Source: Verrucomicrobiia bacterium (GTDB lineage: Bacteria; Verrucomicrobiota; Verrucomicrobiia; Limisphaerales; UBA9464). From it: a stretch of DNA of 64,000 nt. The stretch spans positions 124,001 through 188,000 of the forward strand of contig JAHCBB010000003.1 of assembly GCA_019634635.1 (NCBI GenBank). The letters run 5' to 3'. Numbering within the stretch: position 1 is the first letter of the stretch; each line of letters starts with the position of its first letter. The position numbers were made by a program, and so were the translations under genes. Below, piece after piece: positions 54,173 through 63,700 of this stretch. Under the pieces are notes generated by a model. The model had not been told where the DNA came from and did not search any database. It saw only the letters and a program-made list of their open reading frames with translations.

Positions 54173-55534
54173 ATGAATTCAGCAAACTCCCCCCTGTCCC
54201 GGCGCGGCTTTCTCCGCACCGGCGCCCTGGCCACCGCCGCCGGTTTCTCCCTGTCCGCCCGCGCGCGGGCGCAGGTCAACAAGAACAGCCGTCTGCGCGT
54301 GTTCCAGATCGGCGTGGGCGGCATCGGCGGTCTGGAGCGCAGCCAGCTCAAGGATCATCCCATGGTGGAGTTCGCCGGATTCTGCGATGTGGACCAGCGG
54401 GAACTGGAGGCCATCCGGGGCCAGTTTCCCGGTGCGTGGACGGTGCGGGATTATCGGGAGGCGTTCGCCGGACGGGCCGGGGAGTTCGATGCGGTGATCG
54501 TCGAGACCCCCGACTTCCACCACGCCCCGATGATGCTCACGGCCATGAAGCACGGAAAACATGTCTACGGGCAGAAACCGCTGGTCCACCAATTGGACGA
54601 ACTGCGCCAGATCCGGGAGGCGCTGGAGGCGCATCCGGAACTCGTCACGCAGATGGGCAACCAGCGCGCCTGTCTGCCGGGCCGGATGCAGGCGGTGGAG
54701 CTGTTGCGCACCGACCGGCTGGGACGGCCGGTCGAGGCGCACGTCTGGACCGGCGGCATCGAGAAGGGACATTACTTTGCCGATCCGTGGAGCGCCTACA
54801 CACCGGCCCAGCCGGTGCCGGAGGCCCTGGACTGGAATCTCTGGCTCGGTCCCATCCCAGAGGAAATTCCGTACAGTGAGGACATCGCCCCCCGTCGGTG
54901 GCGGGCCTTCTGGGAGACCGGCGGCGGACAGCTCGCCGACTGGGGGTGCCATCTGCTGGACGTGCTTTATTTCGCCTACGACCTGCCCTCGCCGGTGGCG
55001 GTGCAGACCCACACCATCCGGCCCGCCAACACCGGGCATTCCGCGCACAATCGGAGCACCCTGACCTATCCGGGAGGCGGTCGGTTTGCCCGGGACCGGT
55101 TCGTCGTGAACTACAACGACAGCGCCCAGATGCCGTCCTTTGCGGCGCTGGGCCTGCCGCCGATGAAGGTCCCCGCCAATCACACCCTCGTGGTCTGCGA
55201 GGACGGTGCGCTGCTGCTGCAGGCCGACGGCAAACTGACGATCTTCCGAGGGGGACGGGTTGCGGAGCACGAGCCCATGCCGGAGGTTGCACCGCGCCAC
55301 CACTGGCGGGACTGGGCCGACAACTGCCTCGGGGCGCAGAAGCCCCTCTGGGCCCCGTTCACGGTCGGCTGGCGCATCACCGAGCCGGCGTTGCTCGCGG
55401 TAAAGGCCACCCGGTTTCCTGGCGAGGAGTTGCGCTGGGACGGCGCTGGATGCCGCTTCGTGGGTCATGACCGCGCCAACGCAGAAATTGTCCTGCGAAA
55501 CTACCGGGCAGGATTCGAGCCGCCGGCTGCCTGA
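54173..55534 (+). CDS. Tat-exported Gfo/Idh/MocA oxidoreductase
   Basis: Product of 453 residues. The twin-arginine signal is LSRRGFLRTGALATAAGFSL. The Rossmann domain follows (LRVFQIGVGGIGGLERSQLK, EFAGFCDVDQRELEAIRGQF), then KHGKHVYGQKPLVHQLDELR and the C-terminal domain with GGGQLADWGCHLLDVLYFAY. It is paralogous to 21822-23306. A hairpin lies between its stop and the convergent gene at 55629. Substrate not known; the many Verrucomicrobia paralogues are linked to polysaccharide breakdown. Confidence 0.9.
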   Translation: MNSANSPLSRRGFLRTGALATAAGFSLSARARAQVNKNSRLRVFQIGVGGIGGLERSQLKDHPMVEFAGFCDVDQRELEAIRGQFPGAWTVRDYREAFAGRAGEFDAVIVETPDFHHAPMMLTAMKHGKHVYGQKPLVHQLDELRQIREALEAHPELVTQMGNQRACLPGRMQAVELLRTDRLGRPVEAHVWTGGIEKGHYFADPWSAYTPAQPVPEALDWNLWLGPIPEEIPYSEDIAPRRWRAFWETGGGQLADWGCHLLDVLYFAYDLPSPVAVQTHTIRPANTGHSAHNRSTLTYPGGGRFARDRFVVNYNDSAQMPSFAALGLPPMKVPANHTLVVCEDGALLLQADGKLTIFRGGRVAEHEPMPEVAPRHHWRDWADNCLGAQKPLWAPFTVGWRITEPALLAVKATRFPGEELRWDGAGCRFVGHDRANAEIVLRNYRAGFEPPAA

Positions 55535-55552
55535 AGCGGAGGCACTCGTGAA

Positions 55553-55578
55553 GCCCCGGCCCGATCGCGGGCCGGGGC
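55553..55578. terminator. Bidirectional hairpin between convergent genes
   Basis: GCCCCGGCCC-GATCGC-GGGCCGGGGC forms a perfect 10-bp stem with a 6-base loop, 19 bp after the Gfo/Idh/MocA stop and 50 bp from the convergent gene. No T-run follows on either strand, so termination may need another factor. Confidence 0.6.
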
Positions 55579-55628
55579 CAACGGGCTGAACCTTGGGCCG
55601 CGCAACGCGACCCACGGCCGTCATCGGC

Positions 55629-58600
55629 TCACCGCCCAACCACCTGCAGGTAGGCCACGGGGTCCGCACCCAGCGGAACGAGGGCGGTCCGGGTGGTGGT
55701 CGGTGTTCCCGCGTTGTCCCAGCCACCGGAAGTCAGCGAGCTCCGCCGCTGGACCTGGAACGGGGCGGTACCGCCGGTCCAAACCAAGCGCAGATTGTCG
55801 CCTTCAACCGCAATTCCAGTGATCACGGGGTTCTGGGGCGGCGGCAACTCCCTCACCAACTGCAACCCGCTGACCGCAGGCTGGTGCCCGTTGCCCGCCT
55901 CCGTGGAATCCCAGGTGACCGAAAGGGTGATGGACCCGTCGGCGGCGGGCTGCACAGCGTCGAATTGCACATAGTTTCCGGTCGGCCGATTTCCTGGATC
56001 CGTTCCCGCCATCCGGCGGAATTCGGGGGATTGCACGTAATTCAGGCCGGTCTCCGACCGGCCATAGTAGGTGGGATAACTCCCGCCCGCTTCCAGCGAG
56101 TACACCTGGAGATACGAGGGCGAAAAATCGAATCCAATGCTGTACACAAGCACTTGGTACAAACCCGGCGGCACGTTTGACAGGGAGTAGGTGATCGGTT
56201 CCTGCGAGGCCCCGGCATCCACGAAGCCCTGGAACAGGATTCCGTCGGCGTTCCCCACGACGCGGGTTCCGCTGTACCAGGTCTCCGTGTTCTCATAGGA
56301 GGTCAGCAGGACCGGCGACGGCGCACCGGAGGCATCCTGAAGCGCGACACCGTCAAACTGGAATCCTTCAAGGTTGTTCCAGTGTTCCTGGGGGACGACA
56401 CCGGCGACGTCCAGAGGTCTGAGGATCCCTCCCACCGAGCCGCCGCCACCGCCAACGAAGTTGATGCCCACGTAGGGCTGCCGCGTCGGGGGTTCGGAGC
56501 CGGAAACGGTGAGGACGGCCTCCGGACTCGCGGTTTCCACACCGGCGACCCGGATCAGGGCCCGGTAGCGCGCCCCGGAGTCCGCGCCGGTCAGCACCGG
56601 GGTGACGTAGGTGGACCGGACCGCATCGGGCAGATCCACTCCGTCGCGTTGCCACTGGTAGTACACCGGGCTGCTCCGGGCCTCGAGCTTCACGGAGAAC
56701 GTGGCACGGCGGCCGGCGGGAACATTCTGGTTCGCCGGAGGTTCCACCAAGGTCACCTGACCCAGGTCGGGATTGATCCAGGTCGAAATCCAATCGCCGC
56801 CCAGCGGCTGCAAGGATTCCACCGGCGGTGTGTCGGCGCCCGAGGCGCGTCCGGCCACATTCAGATACACATCACCGCCGCCCTGCTTGAGCAGACCGTA
56901 GAGGAGGTAGCCCTGGCCGGCGGTCAGGGAAGGCGTCGTCGCATAAACGAAGGGATCGAACACCGGAGGCGACAGCAGGAAGTCGCCGAGGAACGCGAGA
57001 TTGTCGGGCGAGAGGCTGGAGCTGAGCTGCAACTGGGCCTCGTCATCATTGTTGATGAACAGGTCGTAGGCCCCGGTGGACGGAGGCTGAAGGTACGCCG
57101 AAAGCCGGGCTCCGTAGTTGTCCGCCCGCGGATCCTGGTTGAGCTGGAAACCCTGCACCCAGTAGGCCCGGTCCGGCAGGCCGGCCTGATACCGCGGATC
57201 CTCGAGCAGCGCGTCCACGGTGTTCCCCGGGATCCCGAACCAGATCTCGGTAAGCGTCCAGCCATTGACCCGCTGCCAGGCGGTGAACCGGGCGGTGGTG
57301 CCCGGTGCCACTTCCGTGCCGCTGGCATCCTTCACACCCGTGATTGCCAGAGTGTACGCCGTCCCGGCCGCCTGCATCGCGGTGGACAGACGGACGAGGC
57401 GCGCGTCGTCGGCATCGAGCCGGGCATCGGTCACCGCCAGCGGCGGGGTGGCATTGAAGGCGTCCGCCCTCACCGTGGCGGGATCCAGGGGCCGCGTGAA
57501 CTGGATCACGACCGTGTTGAGGGCGGCGGATCCGGTGGCTGCAGCGACCTCCGGCGGCAGGGGGAGCGATCCCGAGTCGGGGAGGGCGTCGAGCGCGGCG
57601 GGCGTGAGATCCGGCACGGTACTCAAAATCCAACGGTCAATCATCATCCCGGCCTCGCGCGTGCCGATGGTGAATACCAGGGGATCGGGGGCCGCGAGGT
57701 CCCCGGCAGTCACTTCGTACAGGGCCGAATCGGGCTCGCGCCGCCATGCGTAGACGTTGTCCGCCGGGGCCGTCTCGGCGTTGCTGCTGGAGGTGTAGTA
57801 ACCGTCCTGATTGCCAGGGATGATGGGGGCATTCCAGGACAGCGGGAACCACGAGCTGTTTGCCGTGAAGATGTCCCCCTCCGTGCGCGCGGGATTCGCC
57901 CGCCAGCGATAGTAGAGGTAGTAGGTGCCGGCGGTTGTGAAGCGCAACTGGTACTGGGCGAAGGAATGGGGCGAGGTGCCGGTGTTATTCTCCCCAACCG
58001 CCTCCAGGGCGCCGCCGGCACTGGCCTCCGGATCGGAGACGTTGGCCCAGGTCTCCGGGGTTCCCGGGATGAGCCGGGCCCGCCCCTCGGCCTGAAAGGC
58101 AATGAAGGTGTCGCCCGTCCCCTGCGTCACGACGTCCGTCGGCGAATTGTCGAGGGCATCCAGGGCGGCCGCGGTCAGATCCGGCGATGTGCTGAAGATG
58201 AACCGGTCGAGCATCATCCCCGCCTCCCGGGTGCCCACGGCGAAGATCAGGTCCCGGTCGGACGCCACGTCCGCCGCGGTCACCTCGTAAATCGCCGTGT
58301 CGGGCTCCCGACGCCACGCGTAGACGTTGTCGGCCGGTGCGACCTCGTCATTGCTGCTCGACCGGTAATATCCGGAAGGATCGCCCGGAACCATCGGGGG
58401 ATCCCAGATCTCGGCGAACCACGAACTGTTCGCCGTGAAGATGTCCCCTTCCGTGCGCAACGGGTCGGCCCGCCAGCGATAGTAGAGGTAGTAGGTGCCC
58501 GGGGTGGAAAACTGGATCCGATACTGGGCGAAACTGTGGGGTGCGGTACCCACATCGTTCTCGCCCAGCGCCTCCAGCGCCGCACCCCCCGATGCGGTCT

Positions 58601-58817
58601 CGTCGGTCACGCGCCCCCAGAACTCCGGGGTGCCATTGACAATGGCTGACGGATTCTCCGCCTCGAATGCGGCCACGGTGGATCCCGGGGCTTGCAGGAT
58701 GGTTACGGCGCGGGCGGACGTCGCCAGGATGCCGAAGTGAAGGACGACAGCCGTCAGCGCAAGGGTCCCGGCGATACGGCGTCGAATCGAGATCTCGACA
58801 GATGGGTGATGACTCAT
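55629..58817 (-). CDS. Large secreted protein with duplicated N-terminal domain
   Basis: Product of 1062 residues. The start MSHHPSVEISIRRRIAGTLA has a signal ending near ATSARAVT. Two tandem domains of about 193 residues follow (TVAAFEAENPSAIVNGTPEF and FIAFQAEGRARLIPGTPETW); they share GTYYLYYRWRA, RTEGDIFTANSSWF, NVYAWRREPD and GTREAGMM. Then come Ig-like segments (about 490-760) and further beta-rich regions (YVGINFVGGGGGSVGG, PPGLYQVLVYSIGFDFSPSY), and a C-terminal Ig domain (TGIAVEGDNLRLVWTGGTAP) ending YLQVVGR. Probably a surface or matrix protein. The shared GDIFTANSSWF segment suggests recent duplication. Confidence 0.82.
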   Translation of the reverse strand: MSHHPSVEISIRRRIAGTLALTAVVLHFGILATSARAVTILQAPGSTVAAFEAENPSAIVNGTPEFWGRVTDETASGGAALEALGENDVGTAPHSFAQYRIQFSTPGTYYLYYRWRADPLRTEGDIFTANSSWFAEIWDPPMVPGDPSGYYRSSSNDEVAPADNVYAWRREPDTAIYEVTAADVASDRDLIFAVGTREAGMMLDRFIFSTSPDLTAAALDALDNSPTDVVTQGTGDTFIAFQAEGRARLIPGTPETWANVSDPEASAGGALEAVGENNTGTSPHSFAQYQLRFTTAGTYYLYYRWRANPARTEGDIFTANSSWFPLSWNAPIIPGNQDGYYTSSSNAETAPADNVYAWRREPDSALYEVTAGDLAAPDPLVFTIGTREAGMMIDRWILSTVPDLTPAALDALPDSGSLPLPPEVAAATGSAALNTVVIQFTRPLDPATVRADAFNATPPLAVTDARLDADDARLVRLSTAMQAAGTAYTLAITGVKDASGTEVAPGTTARFTAWQRVNGWTLTEIWFGIPGNTVDALLEDPRYQAGLPDRAYWVQGFQLNQDPRADNYGARLSAYLQPPSTGAYDLFINNDDEAQLQLSSSLSPDNLAFLGDFLLSPPVFDPFVYATTPSLTAGQGYLLYGLLKQGGGDVYLNVAGRASGADTPPVESLQPLGGDWISTWINPDLGQVTLVEPPANQNVPAGRRATFSVKLEARSSPVYYQWQRDGVDLPDAVRSTYVTPVLTGADSGARYRALIRVAGVETASPEAVLTVSGSEPPTRQPYVGINFVGGGGGSVGGILRPLDVAGVVPQEHWNNLEGFQFDGVALQDASGAPSPVLLTSYENTETWYSGTRVVGNADGILFQGFVDAGASQEPITYSLSNVPPGLYQVLVYSIGFDFSPSYLQVYSLEAGGSYPTYYGRSETGLNYVQSPEFRRMAGTDPGNRPTGNYVQFDAVQPAADGSITLSVTWDSTEAGNGHQPAVSGLQLVRELPPPQNPVITGIAVEGDNLRLVWTGGTAPFQVQRRSSLTSGGWDNAGTPTTTRTALVPLGADPVAYLQVVGR

Positions 58818-59164
58818 GATTGGTGAATTCCCCCCGGGACTGGCCGGACTCAACAGCGCCACAATCAAGACGCCCGTGGACGGAACCTCGTCCGGGCGGT
58901 CCATGGCCTCCATTTCATCGCGGATACGCCTCCGCAGGGATGTTGGTGTTGCTGCCACGGCCCCGGGTCGAGACCCCGGGCAGGGCTTGGTGAAGGGGAC
59001 CGCAGATTTGTTAATCGCGATCAGCAGGCGGGGGCAAGCAGAAACGCGCGGATCGCAACCCTGGCCGGGGTCGCGCGACGGTGGACCAGCACGCCCGATC
59101 GTGGATCTGGGCCGCCGTCCAACCCGTCTTGGCAGGGGCGGTCGGTCCGCGAACCTTCCGTGGC
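58818..59164. other. Intergenic region, no gene seen
   Basis: Between the secreted protein (start at 58817, minus) and mgtE. It should contain both divergent promoters; no convincing -35/-10 pair, repeat or hairpin was recognised. Open frames here are short and without family signals. Confidence 0.6.
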
Positions 59165-60508
59165 ATGATGACCTTCGCTCCCGATGAGATCCGGCTGCTG
59201 ATCGGCCGGAAGCGCTGGAATGAACTCAAGGCGCGGCTGGCCCGGTTCGAACCCGCCGACCTCGCCTCGATCATGAGCCAATGTGCGCCGGGCGACCAGG
59301 TGCTGTTGTATCGGGCCCTGCCGCCGGATCTCGCGGCCGACACCTTTGGCTTTCTTGAGGACGATCAGCAAAAGGCGCTGCTCAAGCAGTTCAACGAACA
59401 GGAGACCCGCACGTTGCTCGCGGAACTCAGCCCCGACGATCGCACGGAGCTGTTTGAGGAGATGCCGCCCGGAACGGTGCGACGATTGATGGAACTCCTG
59501 TCGTCCGAGGACCGACGCGAAGCGCTCATGTTGCTCGGGTACCCCGAGGGCAGTGTGGGACGCCTGATGTCGCCGGACTTCGCCACGGTGCGGCCGGAGT
59601 GGACGGTGCGCGAGGCGATCCATCACCTGCGCGCCCACGCCAGCGAGAGCGAGACCTTGAACGTCCTCTACGTCGTGGATCCAGACGGAACGCTGCTCGA
59701 CGAGATCCGCCTGCGCCGGCTTGTGGTGGCGGCGCCCGACGTGAAGATCAGCGACCTGATGAACCACCAGTGCACCGCGCTCTCGGCCTTCGATCACGAG
59801 GACGAGGCGGTCCGGTTGATGAAGCAGACGGGATACTATTCGCTGCCGGTCACGGACAGCGCGCGCCGGCTGCTTGGCATCGTGACGGCAGACGACGTGC
59901 TGGACGTGGCGGTCGAGGGGGCGACGGATGACTTCCACAAGGGTGGCGGGGTCCAGCCGCTGGAGACGCACGTGCTCAAGGCCTCCTTCGGCGCGATGTA
60001 CGGGCGACGGGTGGGCTGGCTGGTGGTGCTGGTCTTCATCAACATCTTCACGGGCGCAGGCATTGCGCGGCATGCCGAGCTGATCGAGTCCGTCGTCGCC
60101 CTGGTGTTCTTCCTGCCCCTCCTCGTGGACAGCGGCGGCAACGCCGGTTCGCAGGCGGCAACCATCATCATCCGTGCGATGGCGCTGGGGGAAGTCACGC
60201 TCGCCGACTATGGGAAGGTGCTCTGGCGCGAGCTGCGGGTGAGTCTCGGTCTCGGGGTGACGATGGCGGCGGCCGTTTTTGTGGTGGCCCGTTGGCGGGC
60301 GGGGCCGGACGTGGCGCAGGTCGTGGGGATTTCGATGACCTGCGTGGTGGCCCTGGGCAGCCTGATCGGGATGTCGCTGCCGTTCGTCCTGCAGCGAATG
60401 AAGCTGGATCCCGCCGCGGCCTGCGCGCCGCTCGTGACGTCGCTCGCGGACATCATTGGAGTGCTGACGTACCTCGGGATCGCGTCAGCGCTGCTCGGGG
60501 CGGCGTGA
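59165..60508 (+). CDS. mgtE: Magnesium transporter MgtE
   Basis: Product of 447 residues, normal for the family. The N-terminal superhelical domain (about 1-130: ALLKQFNEQETRTLLAELSP, GTVRRLMELLSSEDRREALM) is followed by two CBS domains (about 135-255: GRLMSPDFATVRPEWTVREA, SLPVTDSARRLLGIVTADDV) that sense Mg2+. The C-terminal part holds five transmembrane helices with LLVDSGGNAGSQAATIIIRA and MALGEV. Inner-membrane Mg2+ channel. Start set at the ATG of MMTFAPDEIRLL (59165); an ATG at 59081 would add an unusual extension. Confidence 0.94.
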   Translation: MMTFAPDEIRLLIGRKRWNELKARLARFEPADLASIMSQCAPGDQVLLYRALPPDLAADTFGFLEDDQQKALLKQFNEQETRTLLAELSPDDRTELFEEMPPGTVRRLMELLSSEDRREALMLLGYPEGSVGRLMSPDFATVRPEWTVREAIHHLRAHASESETLNVLYVVDPDGTLLDEIRLRRLVVAAPDVKISDLMNHQCTALSAFDHEDEAVRLMKQTGYYSLPVTDSARRLLGIVTADDVLDVAVEGATDDFHKGGGVQPLETHVLKASFGAMYGRRVGWLVVLVFINIFTGAGIARHAELIESVVALVFFLPLLVDSGGNAGSQAATIIIRAMALGEVTLADYGKVLWRELRVSLGLGVTMAAAVFVVARWRAGPDVAQVVGISMTCVVALGSLIGMSLPFVLQRMKLDPAAACAPLVTSLADIIGVLTYLGIASALLGAA

Positions 60509-60789
60509 ATGGGGCGGCCCGTTTCCGGAGGCCAACGCCGCCGCCGGCCCGGCCGGGTCCGCACCGGATTTCGGACCTTCATGGGTCGGGTCGGCAGACG
60601 CCCCCTCATGCGCCTCGTCGAAGACGTCTCCCGCCGTTCCGACCCCGAACTGCGCCGCCTCCACCATTGCCACTTCGATCGAGTGGATGGGGCATGTCCT
60701 TTACCTCAGATCGGGACCCGGATAGCCTGCCCACTTCACGGATGCACCGACCCGCGGGGCCGGAGCGTGTTCGTCGCCCGGGAAACTTC

Positions 60790-61620
60790 ATGGCCAGAAA
60801 CCCCGCCCAATTCGCCTCCGGAGGGCTCGCGCGCGCCGAGCGCCTGCTGCGAGGCCTTCGACGCCATCTGTCGCGCCCCGCGCGCCCCGGCCAGACGGAG
60901 CGTCCCAACGATGCCGATGAATGGGCCTCCCTTTATGCCGCCGAGCGGCGGCCCGTGCGCACGCTGGAATCCCCGATCGCCCGCGCGCTGACCCGCTGTT
61001 CCTTCCCGGGCGAACTGCTGCTGGAGACCGGCTGCGGCGCCGCCGCCATCTCCGCCGAACTCGCGACCACCGGCCGCCGCGTGGCCCTCGCCGACTTCAG
61101 CGAGGCCATCCTCATCCGCGCCCGCGCCCTGTTCGAGGCGTCGGGGCTTCCCGCCCCCGAGACCACCGTCTGTGATCTCACCCGGCCGCTGCCGTGGGCG
61201 GACCAATCCGTGGACGTCACCTGGAGCAGCGGCGTCCTCGAACACTGGCCGGATGCGGAACTGGTGCCCATCGTGCGCGAACAGGCGCGCATCAGCCGCA
61301 GACGGGTCATTGCCCTAGTTCCCCATGCAGGCTGTCTCGCCTACCGGTGGGGCAAGTCCGTCGCCGAGGCGGAGGGCACCTGGCCGTTCGGACGCGAACT
61401 GCCCCGCGCCTCGTTGCGCGCGGTCTTCGAGCAGGCGGGACTTCGGGACGTGACCGAGGAGACCCTTTGGGCGGAGGCGGGAATGGATTTCCTGAATTTC
61501 GTGGATCCGGAAATCCGCCGCGAGGCCGCCGCCTGGCTCGCCGGGCTGCCCGCTGACGATCCGATCCGTCAGCAGCAGGGATACCTCCTCATGACCGTGG
61601 GATCGGTCCCCGCCCCCTGA
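60790..61620 (+). CDS. SAM-dependent methyltransferase (second glycan cluster)
   Basis: Product of 276 residues. Class I fold: ELLLETGCGAAAISAELATT (motif I, with a Thr in place of the usual Asp/Glu), RRVALADFSEAILIRARALF and SVDVTWSSGVLEHWPDAELV. It lies 8 bp before wecB, with which it is probably cotranscribed, and thus in the polysaccharide cluster continuing to the right edge. An ATG at 60742 is a possible upstream start. The 281 bp before it (60509-60789) show no credible gene. Confidence 0.82.
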   Translation: MARNPAQFASGGLARAERLLRGLRRHLSRPARPGQTERPNDADEWASLYAAERRPVRTLESPIARALTRCSFPGELLLETGCGAAAISAELATTGRRVALADFSEAILIRARALFEASGLPAPETTVCDLTRPLPWADQSVDVTWSSGVLEHWPDAELVPIVREQARISRRRVIALVPHAGCLAYRWGKSVAEAEGTWPFGRELPRASLRAVFEQAGLRDVTEETLWAEAGMDFLNFVDPEIRREAAAWLAGLPADDPIRQQQGYLLMTVGSVPAP

Positions 61621-61628
61621 CGGCCCGA

Positions 61629-62741
61629 ATGATCACCGTCGCCTGCATCGTCGGCACCCGTCCGGAGGGCATCAAGATGGCCCCGGTCGTCCAGGAACTT
61701 TCGCGGCATCCGGGACGGATCCGGGGCCTCCTGGTCTCCACCGGACAGCACCGCGAGATGCTGGATCAGGCCCTGGGGCTCTTCGGACTGCGTCCCGACG
61801 TGGACCTGAACCTGATGCGACCGGATCAGACGCTGTCGCGCCTCACCGGGGATCTTTTTCACGCACTGGACGATGTCGTGACGTCCCGACGTCCGGACTG
61901 GATCCTTGCCCAGGGGGACACCACCACCGTGATGGCCGCGTCCCTTGTGGCCTTCTATCACCGGATTCCATTCGGTCATGTGGAGGCGGGTCTTCGAACC
62001 GGCGATTTTGGGAAGCCGTTTCCCGAGGAGATGAACCGCCGGATCGCGGACCTCGCCGCAGCAGCATGCTTTGCGCCCACGCGGCGTGCCGCGGAAGTGC
62101 TGCGGGCGGAAGGGGTGGCGCCGGCACGAATCCATGAGACGGGCAATACCGTGGTGGACGCCCTGCTTCAGGTGGCATCCCAACCCTACGACCGCTCCTT
62201 GGGGCCCCTGGCGGCGGTACCCGCCGGAGCGCCCACCATCCTCGTCACGGCCCACCGAAGGGAAAGCTTCGGTGACCCCTTTCGCGAATTGTGCCGCGCA
62301 ATTCGCGATGTGGCCGCAGAAGCGCGAGACGCTGGCATCCACGTCGTGTTTCCGGTCCATCGCAATCCCAATGTGCGCGCCCCGGTCGAGGAGATCCTCC
62401 GCGAGTTGCCCAACGTCCACCTGCTGGAGCCGCTGGACTACCGGGACATGGTGGCGGCAATGCGCGCGGCCCGGTTGATCCTCACCGACTCCGGCGGCGT
62501 GCAGGAGGAGGCGCCCAGTTTTGGAGTGCCGGTGCTCGTGATGCGCGACACCACGGAGCGTCCGGAGGGCGTGGAGGCCGGGGTGGTGGAACTCGTAGGC
62601 ACGGACCGCTCCCGAATCGTCGCCGCCGCACAAGCCCACCTTTCGAGCCCGGGTCGCCGGGAGGCCATCCCCAATCCCTATGGCGACGGCCATGCAGCGG
62701 AGCGGATCGTATCCGTCCTGTTGGACCGCACCGTCCCATGA
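61629..62741 (+). CDS. wecB: UDP-GlcNAc 2-epimerase, non-hydrolysing
   Basis: Product of 370 residues. It interconverts UDP-GlcNAc and UDP-ManNAc, used in enterobacterial common antigen and other surface polysaccharides. Signatures: IVGTRPEGIKMAPVVQEL, LVSTGQHREMLDQALGLFG, HVEAGLRTGDFGKPFPEEMN, ETGNTVVDALLQV and TDSGGVQEEAPSFGVPVLVM with TERPEGVEAG. Its stop overlaps the next gene's start by an ATGA junction. Confidence 0.93.
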   Translation: MITVACIVGTRPEGIKMAPVVQELSRHPGRIRGLLVSTGQHREMLDQALGLFGLRPDVDLNLMRPDQTLSRLTGDLFHALDDVVTSRRPDWILAQGDTTTVMAASLVAFYHRIPFGHVEAGLRTGDFGKPFPEEMNRRIADLAAAACFAPTRRAAEVLRAEGVAPARIHETGNTVVDALLQVASQPYDRSLGPLAAVPAGAPTILVTAHRRESFGDPFRELCRAIRDVAAEARDAGIHVVFPVHRNPNVRAPVEEILRELPNVHLLEPLDYRDMVAAMRAARLILTDSGGVQEEAPSFGVPVLVMRDTTERPEGVEAGVVELVGTDRSRIVAAAQAHLSSPGRREAIPNPYGDGHAAERIVSVLLDRTVP

Positions 62742-63646
62742 GCCCGACACCGCTGGTCTCCATCGTCCTGCCCACCTACAACGGCAGCCGCTATCTCGCC
62801 GGAGCGGTGGAAAGCGTTCGTCGCCAGACCCACACCCGTTGGGAACTGTTGATCCAGGACGACGCCTCCACCGATGAAACTCCTGAAATCATTCGCCACT
62901 TCGCGGCACTGGATCCCCGGATTCTTCCGGCCACAAATCCGGAGAACCTCCGGCTGCCAAGGTCGTTGAACGCCGGATTCGCCCGGGCCTCCGGCCGGTT
63001 CCTCACCTGGACCTCGGATGACAACGAGTACCGTCCAGAGGCACTGGAGGCGATGGTGTCCGCCCTCGAATCGGATCCGAAGGCCGGCCTCGTGTACTGC
63101 GACATGACGGACATGGACGACCAGGGACGCGATGTGGGGGACTGGGTGGCGCCGGAGCCTGAGGCGATGGGCCGGGTGAACCCCGTCGGCGCGTGCTTCC
63201 TTTACCGCCGGGAGGTGATGGAGTCCGTGGGGCAATACGATGACTGCTGGCGCCTCGTGGAGGACTGGGAGTACTGGATGCGGGTGGCTTCCCAGTTTCC
63301 ATTGCGAGCCATCCATCGCAATCTGTACCGATATCGAAGACATGAAGCATCCCTGACGGAGACACGGGCGTCGGAGATCCGGAGGATCCGGATGCACTTG
63401 CTGGAGGAGCGGCTTCCGTCGCTGCCGCACCCCTCTCGTCGGCACCGGGCGGAGGCCTACCTGCATCTGGCCCGCCTGGCCGCCGAGGCGGGCGACGACC
63501 GGCGCGAGTCCGCGTTTCACCGGATCGCGCTGCGCGCCGACCCCCTGCACGCACTGCCCGTGGTGGCCGGACGCCGACTTCTGGGGAGCGGACGGGCCGG
63601 AGCCGTGCGGGCTTGGTGGCGGCAACGCATCCGCCGCCCGATGTGA
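62738..63646 (+). CDS. Glycosyltransferase family 2
   Basis: Product of 302 residues. GT-A fold: LVSIVLPTYNGSRYLAGAVE, LIQDDASTDETPEIIRHF, a DXD-like TWTSDDNEYRPEALEAM and a later acidic patch (CWRLVEDWEYWMRVA). The C-terminal 60 residues are helical and may hold the acceptor or the membrane. The start is fixed by the ATGA overlap with wecB. Part of the second polysaccharide cluster. Confidence 0.88.
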   Translation: MSPTPLVSIVLPTYNGSRYLAGAVESVRRQTHTRWELLIQDDASTDETPEIIRHFAALDPRILPATNPENLRLPRSLNAGFARASGRFLTWTSDDNEYRPEALEAMVSALESDPKAGLVYCDMTDMDDQGRDVGDWVAPEPEAMGRVNPVGACFLYRREVMESVGQYDDCWRLVEDWEYWMRVASQFPLRAIHRNLYRYRRHEASLTETRASEIRRIRMHLLEERLPSLPHPSRRHRAEAYLHLARLAAEAGDDRRESAFHRIALRADPLHALPVVAGRRLLGSGRAGAVRAWWRQRIRRPM

Positions 63647-63700
63647 GGACCGGTGCGAATTGTTGCCGTGAGGGGCGACGTCGTCCTAGCATGGCGGCCT

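Noticed and set aside
59240..59262. GGTTCGAACCCGCC, a T-loop-like tRNA element
   Set aside because: It lies inside the mgtE coding sequence and no acceptor, D or anticodon arms could be placed around it.
60509..60991. A possible small gene between mgtE and the methyltransferase
   Set aside because: It starts right after mgtE but overlaps 200 bp of the methyltransferase and shows no conserved pattern.
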